Assembly: GCF_001424875.1 (NCBI RefSeq)
Contig: NZ_LMCT01000001.1
Location: 116,022-180,021 of the forward strand
Direction of reading: 5' to 3'
Length of the DNA: 64,000 nt
From: Kitasatospora sp. Root107
GTDB lineage: Bacteria > Actinomycetota > Actinomycetes > Streptomycetales > Streptomycetaceae
Part shown: in pieces, positions 43,176 through 50,416 of the stretch
Numbering within the stretch: position 1 is the stretch's first letter
How the letters are laid out: each line of letters opens with the position of its first letter
Translations under genes and position numbers: made by a program
Notes under the pieces: generated by a model
Seen by the model: the letters and a program-made list of their open reading frames with translations, nothing else
Told to the model about the DNA's origin: nothing
The model's database searches: none

Positions 43176-43502
43176 TCTCGAACGCACAAGCCCCCTTCAC
43201 CCCATAGAAGTACGGGCTGTGAGCTAGGCGACACCGAAGAATCAAAAATTCCTAGCCGAAGGGGGTTGTATCCGAGCCCGAGGTTTGCGAACCTCTACAT
43301 GGCGATCGGGACACGTCGCAGCGGGACATACCGCGACAGTTCCCTTGATCCGCCCGAACCCCACTTCTGCACAGACCACCCGGGCCTCATGGGCCTTTGG
43401 TCCCTTTTGCTGTTGCGGGATTCGTGAAAGCGTTCACATTCACAAGCCACCACGATTGCGTCGGCCGGACCACAGTCCGCCGACCGGAGGAGTTGGACGA
43501 AC
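43176..43502 (+). promoter_or_regulatory. Long structured upstream region of wblE
   Basis: 327 bp that are less GC-rich than their surroundings. Three inverted repeats can be seen: GCTAGG (43223-43228) with CCTAGC (43251-43256), GAGGTT TGCG AACCTC (43279-43294) and GTGAA AGCG TTCAC (43424-43437). The first two could fold in an RNA leader, the last looks like an operator close to the promoter. No open frame here has a ribosome site. Confidence 0.45.
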
Positions 43503-43754
43503 ATGGACTGGCGCCACCGCGCTGTCTGTCGCGAAGAGGACCCGGAGCTGTTCTTCCCGATCGGGAACACCGGTCCTGCTCTGCTGCAGATCGAGGAAGC
43601 CAAGGCCGTGTGCCGCCGCTGCCCCGTCATGGAGCAGTGCCTGCAGTGGGCACTGGAGACCGGCCAGGACGCCGGCGTCTGGGGCGGCATGAGCGAGGAC
43701 GAGCGTCGTGCGATGAAGCGCCGCGCCGCCCGCAACCGGGCCCGCACCGCCTGA
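43503..43754 (+). CDS. wblE: WhiB-family iron-sulfur regulator WblE
   Basis: 83 residues. Four Cys of the WhiB cluster site are at positions 9, 37, 40 and 46 (WRHRAVCREEDPELFFP, AKAVCRRCPVMEQCLQWALE), followed by the GVWGGMSEDERRAMKRR turn and basic tail. Upstream GGAGG. WhiB proteins bind a [4Fe-4S] cluster and region 4 of the principal sigma factor; WblE (WhiB1-like) is one of the most conserved and appears essential in several actinomycetes. Confidence 0.95.
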   Translation: MDWRHRAVCREEDPELFFPIGNTGPALLQIEEAKAVCRRCPVMEQCLQWALETGQDAGVWGGMSEDERRAMKRRAARNRARTA

Positions 43755-43834
43755 CATTCCGTCAGCACCGCCTGATCAACACATGATCAAGGGCTTGGCC
43801 GCACTTTCGGCCGAGCCTTCCACGGCACGGACAC

Positions 43835-43863
43835 TTGATAGTGTTCACTGAGAGCAATACCGT
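43835..43863 (+). promoter_or_regulatory. Strong vegetative promoter with no protein gene behind it
   Basis: TTGATA (43835-43840), 17-base spacer, TACCGT (43858-43863). This is one of the best HrdB-type promoters in the window and reads into a region that encodes no protein but contains three hairpins. Confidence 0.7.
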
Positions 43864-43869
43864 GGAGCT

Positions 43870-44010
43870 GTGACGCTCACCGTGTGCAACACGTGAGGCG
43901 AGCGTCGAGCAACACCACAGAGCCCCCGTTCCGGCCGACTCCCCCCGACGGCCGGAACGGGTTGAGAGGCCCTGTCGACCCACCCCCCCGGTCGACAGGG
44001 CCTCGTTGCT
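43870..44010 (+). ncRNA. Probable small RNA gene (scr5239-like by position)
   Basis: The inferred transcript starts about 43870, seven bases after the -10. It folds into a 5' hairpin (GACGCTC 43872-43878 with GAGCGTC 43900-43906, plus inner CGTGT GCA ACACG 43881-43893), then two terminator-grade hairpins: 13-bp stem 43925-43937/43949-43961 and 15-bp stem 43966-43980/43990-44004. The only reading frame is an eight-codon GTG one. Length would be ~95 or ~140 nt depending on the terminator used. In S. coelicolor the known sRNA scr5239 lies, from memory, next to the gene corresponding to the adjacent kinase; homology is inferred from position only. The second hairpin also terminates the converging kinase gene. 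Confidence 0.62.
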
Positions 44011-44022
44011 TTCCTCCCGCGC

Positions 44023-45543
44023 CTACGGGACGGGGATCTCCAGGACCACCTTGGTGCCGCCCTCGGGGTTGGCCACCATGTCGAAGCTACCGCCGAGTTC
44101 GTTGGTGGCCAGGGTCCGGACGATCTGCAGACCCAGGTTGCCCGCCGTCTGCGGGTCGAAGCCCTCCGGCATGCCCTTGCCGTTGTCCTGCACCGTGATC
44201 AGCAGGTACTCCTCCGGCTTGGCACCGCCGTTCCAGCTCTCCGACCAGCCCGTACCGGTGGCGGGCGCGCGCCCGCGCAGGGCGCTGACCTCGACGTTTC
44301 CGCCGTCCTTCGGGCCGAAGGCGTGCTCCAGCGCGTTCTGCAGCACCTCGGTCAGCACCATCGCCAGCGGGGTGGCCACCTCGGCCGACAGGATGCCGAA
44401 GCTGCCGGTCCGCCGAGTGGCGACCTTGCCGTCCTGGGACAGCTCCATCACCATCGCCAGCACCCGGTCGGCGATCTCGTCGAAGGCGACCCGCTCGTCC
44501 AGGGTCTGCGAGAGCGTCTCGTGCACGATCGCGATCGAGCCGACCCGGCGGACCGCCTCGTCCAGCGCGGCCCGGCCGGTCTCCGAGTCCATCCGGCGGG
44601 CCTGCAGCCGGAGCAGCGCCGCTACCGTCTGCAGGTTGTTCTTCACCCGGTGGTGGATCTCCCGGATGGTCGCGTCCTTGGTCATCAACTCACGGTCACG
44701 ACGGCGCAGTTCGGTGACGTCCCGGGCCAGCACCAGCGAACCGGTCAGGACCCCCTTGGGCTTCAGCGGGATCGCCCGCAGGGTCACCACCCCGCCCTGC
44801 GCCTCCACCTCGGTCTGCCGGGGCGCCCAGCCGCTGGCCAGCTTGACCAGCGCCTCGTGCACCGCGGCCCGCGCCGGGGGCGCCAACTCGGCGGTGGTGC
44901 GGCCGAGGTGACTGCCCACCAGATCGGTACTGAGCCCGATCCGGTGGTACGCCGAGAGCGCGTTCGGGCTGGCGTAGGTGACGACGCCGTCCGCGTCGAG
45001 CCTGATCAGCCCGTCGCCGACCCGGGGTGCCGCATCCATGTCGGTCTGCTCGACCCCGTGGTACGGGAACGTTCCTGCGGCGATCATCTGGGCCAGGTCG
45101 GAGGCGCTCTGCAGGTACGTGAGCTCCAGCCGGCTCGGGGTCCGGACGGTGAGCAGGTTGGTGTTCCTGGCGATCACCCCGAGCACCTTGCCCTCGCGCC
45201 GGACCGGGATCGACTCGACCCGGACCGGCACCTCCTCCCGCCACTCCGGATCACCCTCCCGGACGATCCGCCCCTCGTCGTAAGCGGCGTCCAGCAGCGG
45301 GCGGCGGCCGCGCGGCACCAGGTGGCCGACCATGTCGTCCTGGTACGACGTAGGGCCCGTGTTGGGCCGCATCTGGGCCACCGAGACGTACCGGATGCCG
45401 TCCCAGGTGGGGATCCACAGCACCAGGTCGGCGAAGGACAGGTCGGAGAGCAGCTGCCACTCCGAGACCAGCATGTGCAGCCAATCCACATCGGCACCGG
45501 TCAGGGTGGTGTGGCGGCGGACGAGTTCGTTCAGCGAGGGCAC
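44023..45543 (-). CDS. Cytoplasmic sensor histidine kinase (PdtaS-like, HisKA_2)
   Basis: 506 residues from a GTG at 45543; the longer frame to 45657 runs over an operator-like site. An N-terminal GAF-type domain (~1-140, LHMLVSEWQLLSDLSFADLV) and a PAS domain (~175-290, GLIRLDADGVVTYASPNALS) precede the HisKA_2 helix with the phosphorylated His in IREIHHRVKNNLQTVAALLR and an ATPase domain (VLTEVLQNALEHAFG, VQDNGKGMPEGFD, NLGLQIVRTL). No membrane helix. It is the actinobacterial partner of ANTAR-type regulators (PdtaR), which bind RNA; no regulator gene is adjacent. A DasR-like site lies 84-99 bp upstream. Confidence 0.9.
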   Translation of the reverse strand: MPSLNELVRRHTTLTGADVDWLHMLVSEWQLLSDLSFADLVLWIPTWDGIRYVSVAQMRPNTGPTSYQDDMVGHLVPRGRRPLLDAAYDEGRIVREGDPEWREEVPVRVESIPVRREGKVLGVIARNTNLLTVRTPSRLELTYLQSASDLAQMIAAGTFPYHGVEQTDMDAAPRVGDGLIRLDADGVVTYASPNALSAYHRIGLSTDLVGSHLGRTTAELAPPARAAVHEALVKLASGWAPRQTEVEAQGGVVTLRAIPLKPKGVLTGSLVLARDVTELRRRDRELMTKDATIREIHHRVKNNLQTVAALLRLQARRMDSETGRAALDEAVRRVGSIAIVHETLSQTLDERVAFDEIADRVLAMVMELSQDGKVATRRTGSFGILSAEVATPLAMVLTEVLQNALEHAFGPKDGGNVEVSALRGRAPATGTGWSESWNGGAKPEEYLLITVQDNGKGMPEGFDPQTAGNLGLQIVRTLATNELGGSFDMVANPEGGTKVVLEIPVP

Positions 45544-45626
45544 AGGGCGAGGGTATCCGCAGCAGGCCCCGGACTGCTTCTCCACTGTGGCCCGGACCAA
45601 TCTCGGAAGCTCTCTGGACAAGCCGG

Positions 45627-45642
45627 ATTGGTCTAGTCCACA
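45627..45642. promoter_or_regulatory. DasR-like operator (dre) upstream of the histidine kinase
   Basis: ATTGGTCTAGTCCACA matches the dre consensus ACTGGTCTAGACCACT at 13 of 16 positions, including the TGGTCTAG core. It lies 84 bp before the GTG start of the kinase, in promoter position. The rest of the 45544-45868 region holds no gene or repeat that I can name. Confidence 0.6.
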
Positions 45643-45868
45643 ATGAAAGAGCACCAAGGAGCCGCCCCCCGCGCAACTGCCCTGACCGCGCGAGGCAGCT
45701 CCTCGGTCGGACGCCCCACACCCCGTCGGCCCCGCACAGCCGACGGCCGGTAGAGGCGCCCGACGACAGCTCCGGGCTGCGGTGCCGCACAGGCTGAGGG
45801 TCCTGTGTCGGCGCCGTGGCCCGTAGTGCTTTCCCCGCTGCGCTCAGCCTCTTGCAGGCGCTCAGCCA

Positions 45869-45991
45869 TGCACCACCAGGGGCTCGGGGAACTGCGACGC
45901 CGACCTGTGGAGCGTTGCACCTGCGTAGATGGTCAGGCACTTTCGCAGTGACCCCGGCGCCAGATCTCCTCGCAGTTCCCCGAGCCCCTGG
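45869..45991 (-). repeat. Dispersed palindromic element, copy C
   Basis: Inverted ends 45877-45897 and 45970-45990 are perfect (21 bp). The left flank TGCACCACCAGGGG is shared with copy B and, inverted, with copy A. The interior contains GGTCAGGCACTTTCGCAGTG as in copy B. Just outside, GCAGGCGCTCAGCC (45855-45868) also occurs beside copy A (10329-10341 region). The right end lies 27 bp after the stop codon of the SIS-domain gene, in the direction of its transcription. Confidence 0.88.
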
Positions 45992-46018
45992 CGTGTGCCA
46001 TCTTGCCCGACCGCGAAA

Positions 46019-47077
46019 TCAGTGCGTCTCGGTGATCTTGGCGAGGGCGCGAGGTGCGTCCGGGTCCTGGCCGCGGGCGATGGCGACCTCGTAGGCGAGT
46101 TGCTGGAGCGGCAGGATCTCCAGGACGGGCTGGATCTCCTCGGGAACCCCGGGCGGCAGCGCGAAGCCCGCGGAGGCGGCGTCCACCTGCTCCTGCTGCC
46201 CGATCACCACCAGGTCCGCACCGCGCCCCCGCAGCCGGTCCAGCACCGGCTGGAGGGCCTCCCCGCCCTTGCCGTCCGGCACCACCGCGATCACCGGCGA
46301 GACGTTGTCGACCATCGCCAGCGGCCCGTGCAGCAGATCCGCCCCGGAGAACGGCGAGGCCGGGATGTAGGTGGTCTCCATCAGCTTGAGCGCGGCCTCC
46401 CGCGCGGTCGGGTAGCCGTAGCCGCGCGAGGTGAGCACCAGCCGCTGGGCGAACCGGTACCGCTCGGCCAGCGCCTTGACCTCGGCCTGCCGTCCGAGCA
46501 CCTCCTCGGCCAGCTCGGGCAGCACCTCGGCGGCCGAGCCGTCCCCGCCGCGCAGGCCCTCGACCAGCAGGTAGAGGGCGAGCAGCTCGGCGGTGTAGGT
46601 CTTGGTGGCGGGCAGTGCCTTCTCCGGACCGGCCAGCAGGTCGATGTGGAACTCGGAGACCTCGGCCAGCGGCGAGTCGGCGTTGTTGGTGACCGACAGG
46701 GTGGTCGCGCCGGCCTCCCGGGCGGCCTTGGTCGAGGCCACCAGGTCGGGTGAGCCGCCGGACTGGCTGACCGTGACCACCAGCACGTCGGTCAGGTCGG
46801 GCCTGGCCCCGTACGCGGTGGTGGTGGACATCGAGGTGAGACCGGCCGGCTTGCCGAGCAGGATCTCGATCAGGTACTTGGCGTAGAGCGCCGCGTTGTC
46901 CGAGGTGCCGCGTGCGGTCAGCAGCACGAAGCGCGGCTTGCGGGCGGCGATCCCGGCGGCGACCTCACGGATCTTCGGGCCGCCCTGGTCGAGGATGCGC
47001 CGCAGGACGGCGGGCTGCTCGGCCATCTCCGCCGCCATGATCCGGCCGGGGGCGGGCGGGTTCTGCGGGTCGGTCAT
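46019..47077 (-). CDS. SIS-domain protein, candidate glucosamine-6-phosphate deaminase (NagB-II/AgaS type)
   Basis: 352 residues from ATG at 47077 (GGAGG nine bases upstream); a start at 47113 has no site. Two SIS domains: first ~50-180 (FVLLTARGTSDNAALYAKYL, VVTVSQSGGSPDLVASTKAA, SVTNNADSPLAE), second ~200-330 (RLVLTSRGYGYPTAREAALK, GADLLHGPLAMV). This is the isomerase half of GlmS without the glutaminase domain. Such proteins can be deaminating isomerases of GlcN6P (NagB-II) or of related sugar phosphates. The location inside the DasR-controlled GlcNAc region favours GlcN6P deaminase, releasing ammonia and fructose 6-phosphate. Confidence 0.75.
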   Translation of the reverse strand: MTDPQNPPAPGRIMAAEMAEQPAVLRRILDQGGPKIREVAAGIAARKPRFVLLTARGTSDNAALYAKYLIEILLGKPAGLTSMSTTTAYGARPDLTDVLVVTVSQSGGSPDLVASTKAAREAGATTLSVTNNADSPLAEVSEFHIDLLAGPEKALPATKTYTAELLALYLLVEGLRGGDGSAAEVLPELAEEVLGRQAEVKALAERYRFAQRLVLTSRGYGYPTAREAALKLMETTYIPASPFSGADLLHGPLAMVDNVSPVIAVVPDGKGGEALQPVLDRLRGRGADLVVIGQQEQVDAASAGFALPPGVPEEIQPVLEILPLQQLAYEVAIARGQDPDAPRALAKITETH

Positions 47078-47148
47078 CTGACGGTGCCTCCGCTCGGGAC
47101 GGTCGCTCTCCATCCGTGATGCTACGAGCGCGGCCGCCCCCGGGCACC

Positions 47149-47185
47149 CCGCGGTGCGCCGTCCGAGCGGGACGGCGCACCGCGG
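47149..47185 (-). terminator. Terminator after the second sugar-binding gene (16-bp stem)
   Basis: CCGCGGTGCGCCGTCC (47149-47164) pairs perfectly with 47170-47185. It separates the binding-protein gene from the SIS gene, which therefore needs its own promoter or read-through. Confidence 0.9.
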
Positions 47186-47206
47186 CGCCGGGGAGTGGAC
47201 GGAGCG

Positions 47207-48520
47207 TCAGGACGGATTGTTGATCAACTCGTCGATCTTCGCGTCGGCCTCCTGGGTGGCCTGGTCGACCGACTTCCCCTTGAGGATCTCGTTCAGCAGG
47301 TTCACCAGGACGTTCTGCTTCTCGATCGCGCCCCAGCCGGGGGCGATCGGGGTGAACCAGGCGTCGGGTACCGCGTTCGCCGCGGCGGCGGTGGCGGGCT
47401 TGGACTTCAGCGGGCTGAGCTGGGTCAGGTTGTTCGGCAGGGTGTCCTTGTCGACCAGCACCTGCTGCGACTTTGCGCTGGTGAACATCCGGATCCAGTC
47501 CTTGGCCGCCTCCTGGGACTGCGACTTGGCGGTCACCGCGAGGTCGGAGCCGCCGATGAAGGAGGGCAGCGGCTTGCCGTTCGGGCCCGGCATACCGGCC
47601 ACTTTGAGGACGTCCTTGAGCTTGGGGTCGCCGCCGACCGGCGCGGTGGCGACGGAGGTCTCCCAGCCGTTGCCGTAGAGCATCGCGGTCTTCGAACGGC
47701 CCAGCACGGTGGCCTGGTTGAGCTCGTTCACAGCCAGGTCACCCTTGTTGTACGTCTTCACCAGGTCGACGAAGTGCTGGATGCCCTGCTGGGACTTGGC
47801 GTCGTGCAGCGTGCCGTGCCACTTGCCGGCGCTGTCGAACCGGGCGATGCTGCCGCCGTACGCGGTCACGTAGGACATCGCGGCGTACCAGTACGGGCCC
47901 GGGAGGTAGAGCGCGGAGTAGCTCTTGTCGCCCTTGTGCTTGGCTGCCACCTTGTCGAGCGCGGCGCGCAGCTCGTCCTCGTTCTTCGGGAACTCGGCGC
48001 TGCCGGTGGCCTCCTGGAAGGCCGCGGCGTTGTAGAGGCCGACCCGGGCGCCCGCGTAGTACGGCACGCAGTAGAGCTTGTCCTGGTACTTGCAGGTGTT
48101 GACCAGGCCCTGGATCCAGCTGTCCGAATTCTCGAAGCCGGCCTTGTCGACCGGTGCCAGCGAACCGTTCAGGATGTACTTCATGGTCTCGGTGTTGCCG
48201 AGTTCGACCACGTCGGGCGCCGAGCCGCCGGCCAGTGCCGCGTCCAGCTTGGCGATCTTGTCGGCCCAGGTCTGGTAGCTGAGTTTGAGGTCGACCTTCG
48301 GGTACTTCGCCGCGAATTCGTCATTGACCTGCTGGACCAGTTCGGGCCAGTTCGCCTGGGCCTCGTTCATCAGCCAGATGGTGACCGAGCCGGTGAGCGT
48401 CTTCGGGTCGGTGGTGCTCGGACCGCTGCCCGCGCTGCCGGGGCCGGCGCTGCCCCCGCAGGCCGCTGTGCTGGCGAGCAGTGCCGCGACGCCGAACGTC
48501 GCTATGAGCCGACGGTTCAC
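47207..48520 (-). CDS. Extracellular sugar-binding lipoprotein, DasA paralogue
   Basis: 437 residues from GTG at 48520 with GGGAGGATGGC upstream, the same leader as dasA. A lipoprotein signal ends STAAC-GG. The fold is that of family 1 sugar binders: VTIWLMNEAQANWPELVQQV, YPKVDLKLSYQTWADKIAKL, APDVVELGNTETMKYILNGS and [20 protein letters not shown]-like blocks, all closely parallel to DasA ([35 protein letters not shown]). It has its own pair of DasR-like sites and terminator. It probably delivers a GlcNAc oligomer to DasBC, or an alternative ligand. Confidence 0.9.
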   Translation of the reverse strand: MNRRLIATFGVAALLASTAACGGSAGPGSAGSGPSTTDPKTLTGSVTIWLMNEAQANWPELVQQVNDEFAAKYPKVDLKLSYQTWADKIAKLDAALAGGSAPDVVELGNTETMKYILNGSLAPVDKAGFENSDSWIQGLVNTCKYQDKLYCVPYYAGARVGLYNAAAFQEATGSAEFPKNEDELRAALDKVAAKHKGDKSYSALYLPGPYWYAAMSYVTAYGGSIARFDSAGKWHGTLHDAKSQQGIQHFVDLVKTYNKGDLAVNELNQATVLGRSKTAMLYGNGWETSVATAPVGGDPKLKDVLKVAGMPGPNGKPLPSFIGGSDLAVTAKSQSQEAAKDWIRMFTSAKSQQVLVDKDTLPNNLTQLSPLKSKPATAAAANAVPDAWFTPIAPGWGAIEKQNVLVNLLNEILKGKSVDQATQEADAKIDELINNPS

Positions 48521-48552
48521 GCCATCCTCCCGGTTGCTTGGTCCGGTCCAAC

Positions 48553-48593
48553 TGTGGTTTAGACCGGATTGCTGGAGACTGGCCTAGACCAAA
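48553..48593 (-). promoter_or_regulatory. Pair of DasR-like operators before the second sugar-binding gene
   Basis: Two 16-bp dre-like sites: TGTGGTTTAGACCGGA (48553-48568) and ACTGGCCTAGACCAAA (48578-48593), 25 bp apart. The second fits the consensus at 13 of 16 positions. The spacing and the sequence around them (CTGGAGAC/TT-GGCCTAGACCAA, then GTGTCAACG) match the dasA promoter, so the whole promoter was duplicated with the gene. Confidence 0.78.
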
Positions 48594-48825
48594 GCTGGTG
48601 TCAACGATTCGCGTGCATCAAGTGCCGGACGTTGCAGACCCGTTGTGAGTTGTGTGCGCCCTGTGGCCGTTCCGGCACTAAGGGTTCTGTTAAGGCTCTC
48701 TTAAGCTCTGCTTGAGAGAGCATCGTCATTTCCGGTCCGGAATTGTTCGAGTCCGGAAAATGCCGGGACATGACATGACTGGCGCACCGTCATTCAGCTG
48801 CAGCGGGACGGAATTGACCCCGGAA
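48594..48825. other. Intergenic stretch without identified function
   Basis: Between the second sugar-binding gene's promoter and the das operon terminator. I see no open frame with a ribosome site and no repeat. Local base composition is somewhat less GC-rich (CACTAAGGGTTCTGTTAAGG near 48676) than the coding DNA. Confidence 0.4.
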
Positions 48826-48867
48826 AACCCGGAAGCCCACCTGCCGGCGCAGGTGGGCTTCCGGGTT
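48826..48867 (-). terminator. Terminator of the das operon (18-bp perfect stem)
   Basis: Bases 48826-48843 pair with 48850-48867 around CCGGCG. It begins 19 bp after the GH3 stop codon. Confidence 0.93.
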
Positions 48868-48885
48868 GCTCGGAGCGTGCTCGGC

Positions 48886-50409
48886 CTACTGGCCGGTGAG
48901 CACCTCGACGGCGGCGAGCCCGAGGACCCGTGCGGCCCCGTGGGTGGCGATGTACAGGGCTCCGGCGGGCGCGGCCTGCGGGACCCCCATCTCGACCACG
49001 GCGCCGTCCGGACGGGCCGTCAGGACCCGCTCCAGGACTGCCGTCATCCACTCGTAGCGGTGCGCGTCACGGACCACCAGGACCAGGCTGCGGCCCTCGG
49101 CCTCGGCCAGCAGCCGGGCCACCGTGGCGTCCAGCGTCCCGGGGGCGGCCTCCGCCGAGTCGACCTTGGCCGTCCGGGTGCCCGGGAACCGGGCCGCCAG
49201 CAGGCCGGAGAGGCCCCAGGGGGTGTCGTCGCCGACCGCGAAGTTGGGCTGGTCGGAGAGCGAGACCACGTACGGGCGCTCGGTCACCGGTGGGAAGGCC
49301 CGGCCCGGGGCGCGGACCACGCGCAGCGCGCGGCGGGCGGCCCGCAGGCCGATCGCCAGGTCCGGCTCGCCCAGCTGGGCCTGCGACTCGATCCGGGCCC
49401 AGCTGCCGAGGGTGCGGACCCGCTGGGCCGCGTCGGCCAGCCGCTCCGCCGGGAGCGCGCCGGAGCGGACGCCCTCGACGATGGCGTCCCGGAGCTCCAG
49501 GACGGTCTCCTCCTCGGTGGAGCCGCCGCCGACACAGATCGCGTCGGCACCGGCGGCCAGCGCCATCACGGTGCCCGGGCCCATGCCGTAGGTGTCCGCG
49601 ATGGCGCCCATCTCGATGCCGTCGGTGACGATCAGGCCCTGGTAGCCCAGCTGATCCCGGAGCAGGTCGGTGAGCACCGCGCGGCTGAGCGTCGCGGGCA
49701 GCTTCGGGTCCAGCACCGGGACCATGATGTGAGCGGTCATCACGGCCTTGGCGCCGGCCTCGATCGCCGCCAGGAACGGCACCAGGTCGCGCGAGCGGAG
49801 CAGGTCGACGTCCACGTCCACCATCGGCAGGCCGAGGTGCGAGTCGACCGCGGTGTCGCCGTGGCCGGGGAAGTGCTTGGCGCAGGCGGCGACGCCGACC
49901 TGCTGCAGGCCCTCCACCCAGGCGGCGGTGTGCCGGGCGCACAGCTCGGGGTCGGCGCCGAACGAGCGGACGCCGATCACCGGGTTGCGCGGGTTGGAGT
50001 TGACGTCCGCCGCGGGCGCCCAGTTGTAGTTGATGCCGCAGGTGGCCAGCGCCCGGCCGAGCTCGCGGGCCACGTCCCGGGTGAGCGTGGTGTCGTCCAC
50101 CGCGCCGAGCGCGAGGTTGCCCGGCCAGGAGGAGCCGGAGCCGACCTCCAGGCGGGTGACGTCGCCGCCCTCCTCGTCGATCGCGATCAGCAGGTCGGGG
50201 TTCTCCGAACGCAGCTCGGCGGTGAGCGCCGCCAGCTGCTCCGGGTTCACCACGTTGCGGGCGAACAGCGCGACCGACCCGAGCCCGGCGGCCAGGTGAC
50301 GGCGGACCCACTCCGGCATGGTGGTGCCGACGAACCCGGGCTGAAGGACCGTCAGCGCATCGCGGTGCAGCTGGTCGCTGTCGGTCACGGCGGGGGTGAG
50401 GATGCTCAT
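48886..50409 (-). CDS. GH3 beta-N-acetylhexosaminidase (NagZ-like)
   Basis: 507 residues without a signal peptide, so cytoplasmic. GH3 signatures: LLIAIDEEGGDVTRLEVG, the NagZ-type catalytic loop CAKHFPGHGDTAVDSHLGLP (His/Asp acid-base pair), and nucleophile Asp in GLIVTDGIEMGAI. The C-terminal ~150 residues form an extra alpha/beta domain. It would split imported N,N'-diacetylchitobiose to GlcNAc, or act on cell-wall GlcNAc sugars. It starts seven bases after dasC and is the last gene of dasABC, as in S. coelicolor. Confidence 0.92.
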   Translation of the reverse strand: MSILTPAVTDSDQLHRDALTVLQPGFVGTTMPEWVRRHLAAGLGSVALFARNVVNPEQLAALTAELRSENPDLLIAIDEEGGDVTRLEVGSGSSWPGNLALGAVDDTTLTRDVARELGRALATCGINYNWAPAADVNSNPRNPVIGVRSFGADPELCARHTAAWVEGLQQVGVAACAKHFPGHGDTAVDSHLGLPMVDVDVDLLRSRDLVPFLAAIEAGAKAVMTAHIMVPVLDPKLPATLSRAVLTDLLRDQLGYQGLIVTDGIEMGAIADTYGMGPGTVMALAAGADAICVGGGSTEEETVLELRDAIVEGVRSGALPAERLADAAQRVRTLGSWARIESQAQLGEPDLAIGLRAARRALRVVRAPGRAFPPVTERPYVVSLSDQPNFAVGDDTPWGLSGLLAARFPGTRTAKVDSAEAAPGTLDATVARLLAEAEGRSLVLVVRDAHRYEWMTAVLERVLTARPDGAVVEMGVPQAAPAGALYIATHGAARVLGLAAVEVLTGQ

Positions 50410-50416
50410 GATCGGG

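Noticed and set aside
43210-43300. Hairpins before wblE as a tRNA gene
   Set aside because: No cloverleaf, no T-loop GTTCGA/anticodon arrangement and no acceptor pairing.
43871-43897. Eight-codon GTG frame in the small RNA
   Set aside because: Ribosome site is too close to the start and the frame lies inside the 5' hairpin; not supported as a peptide.
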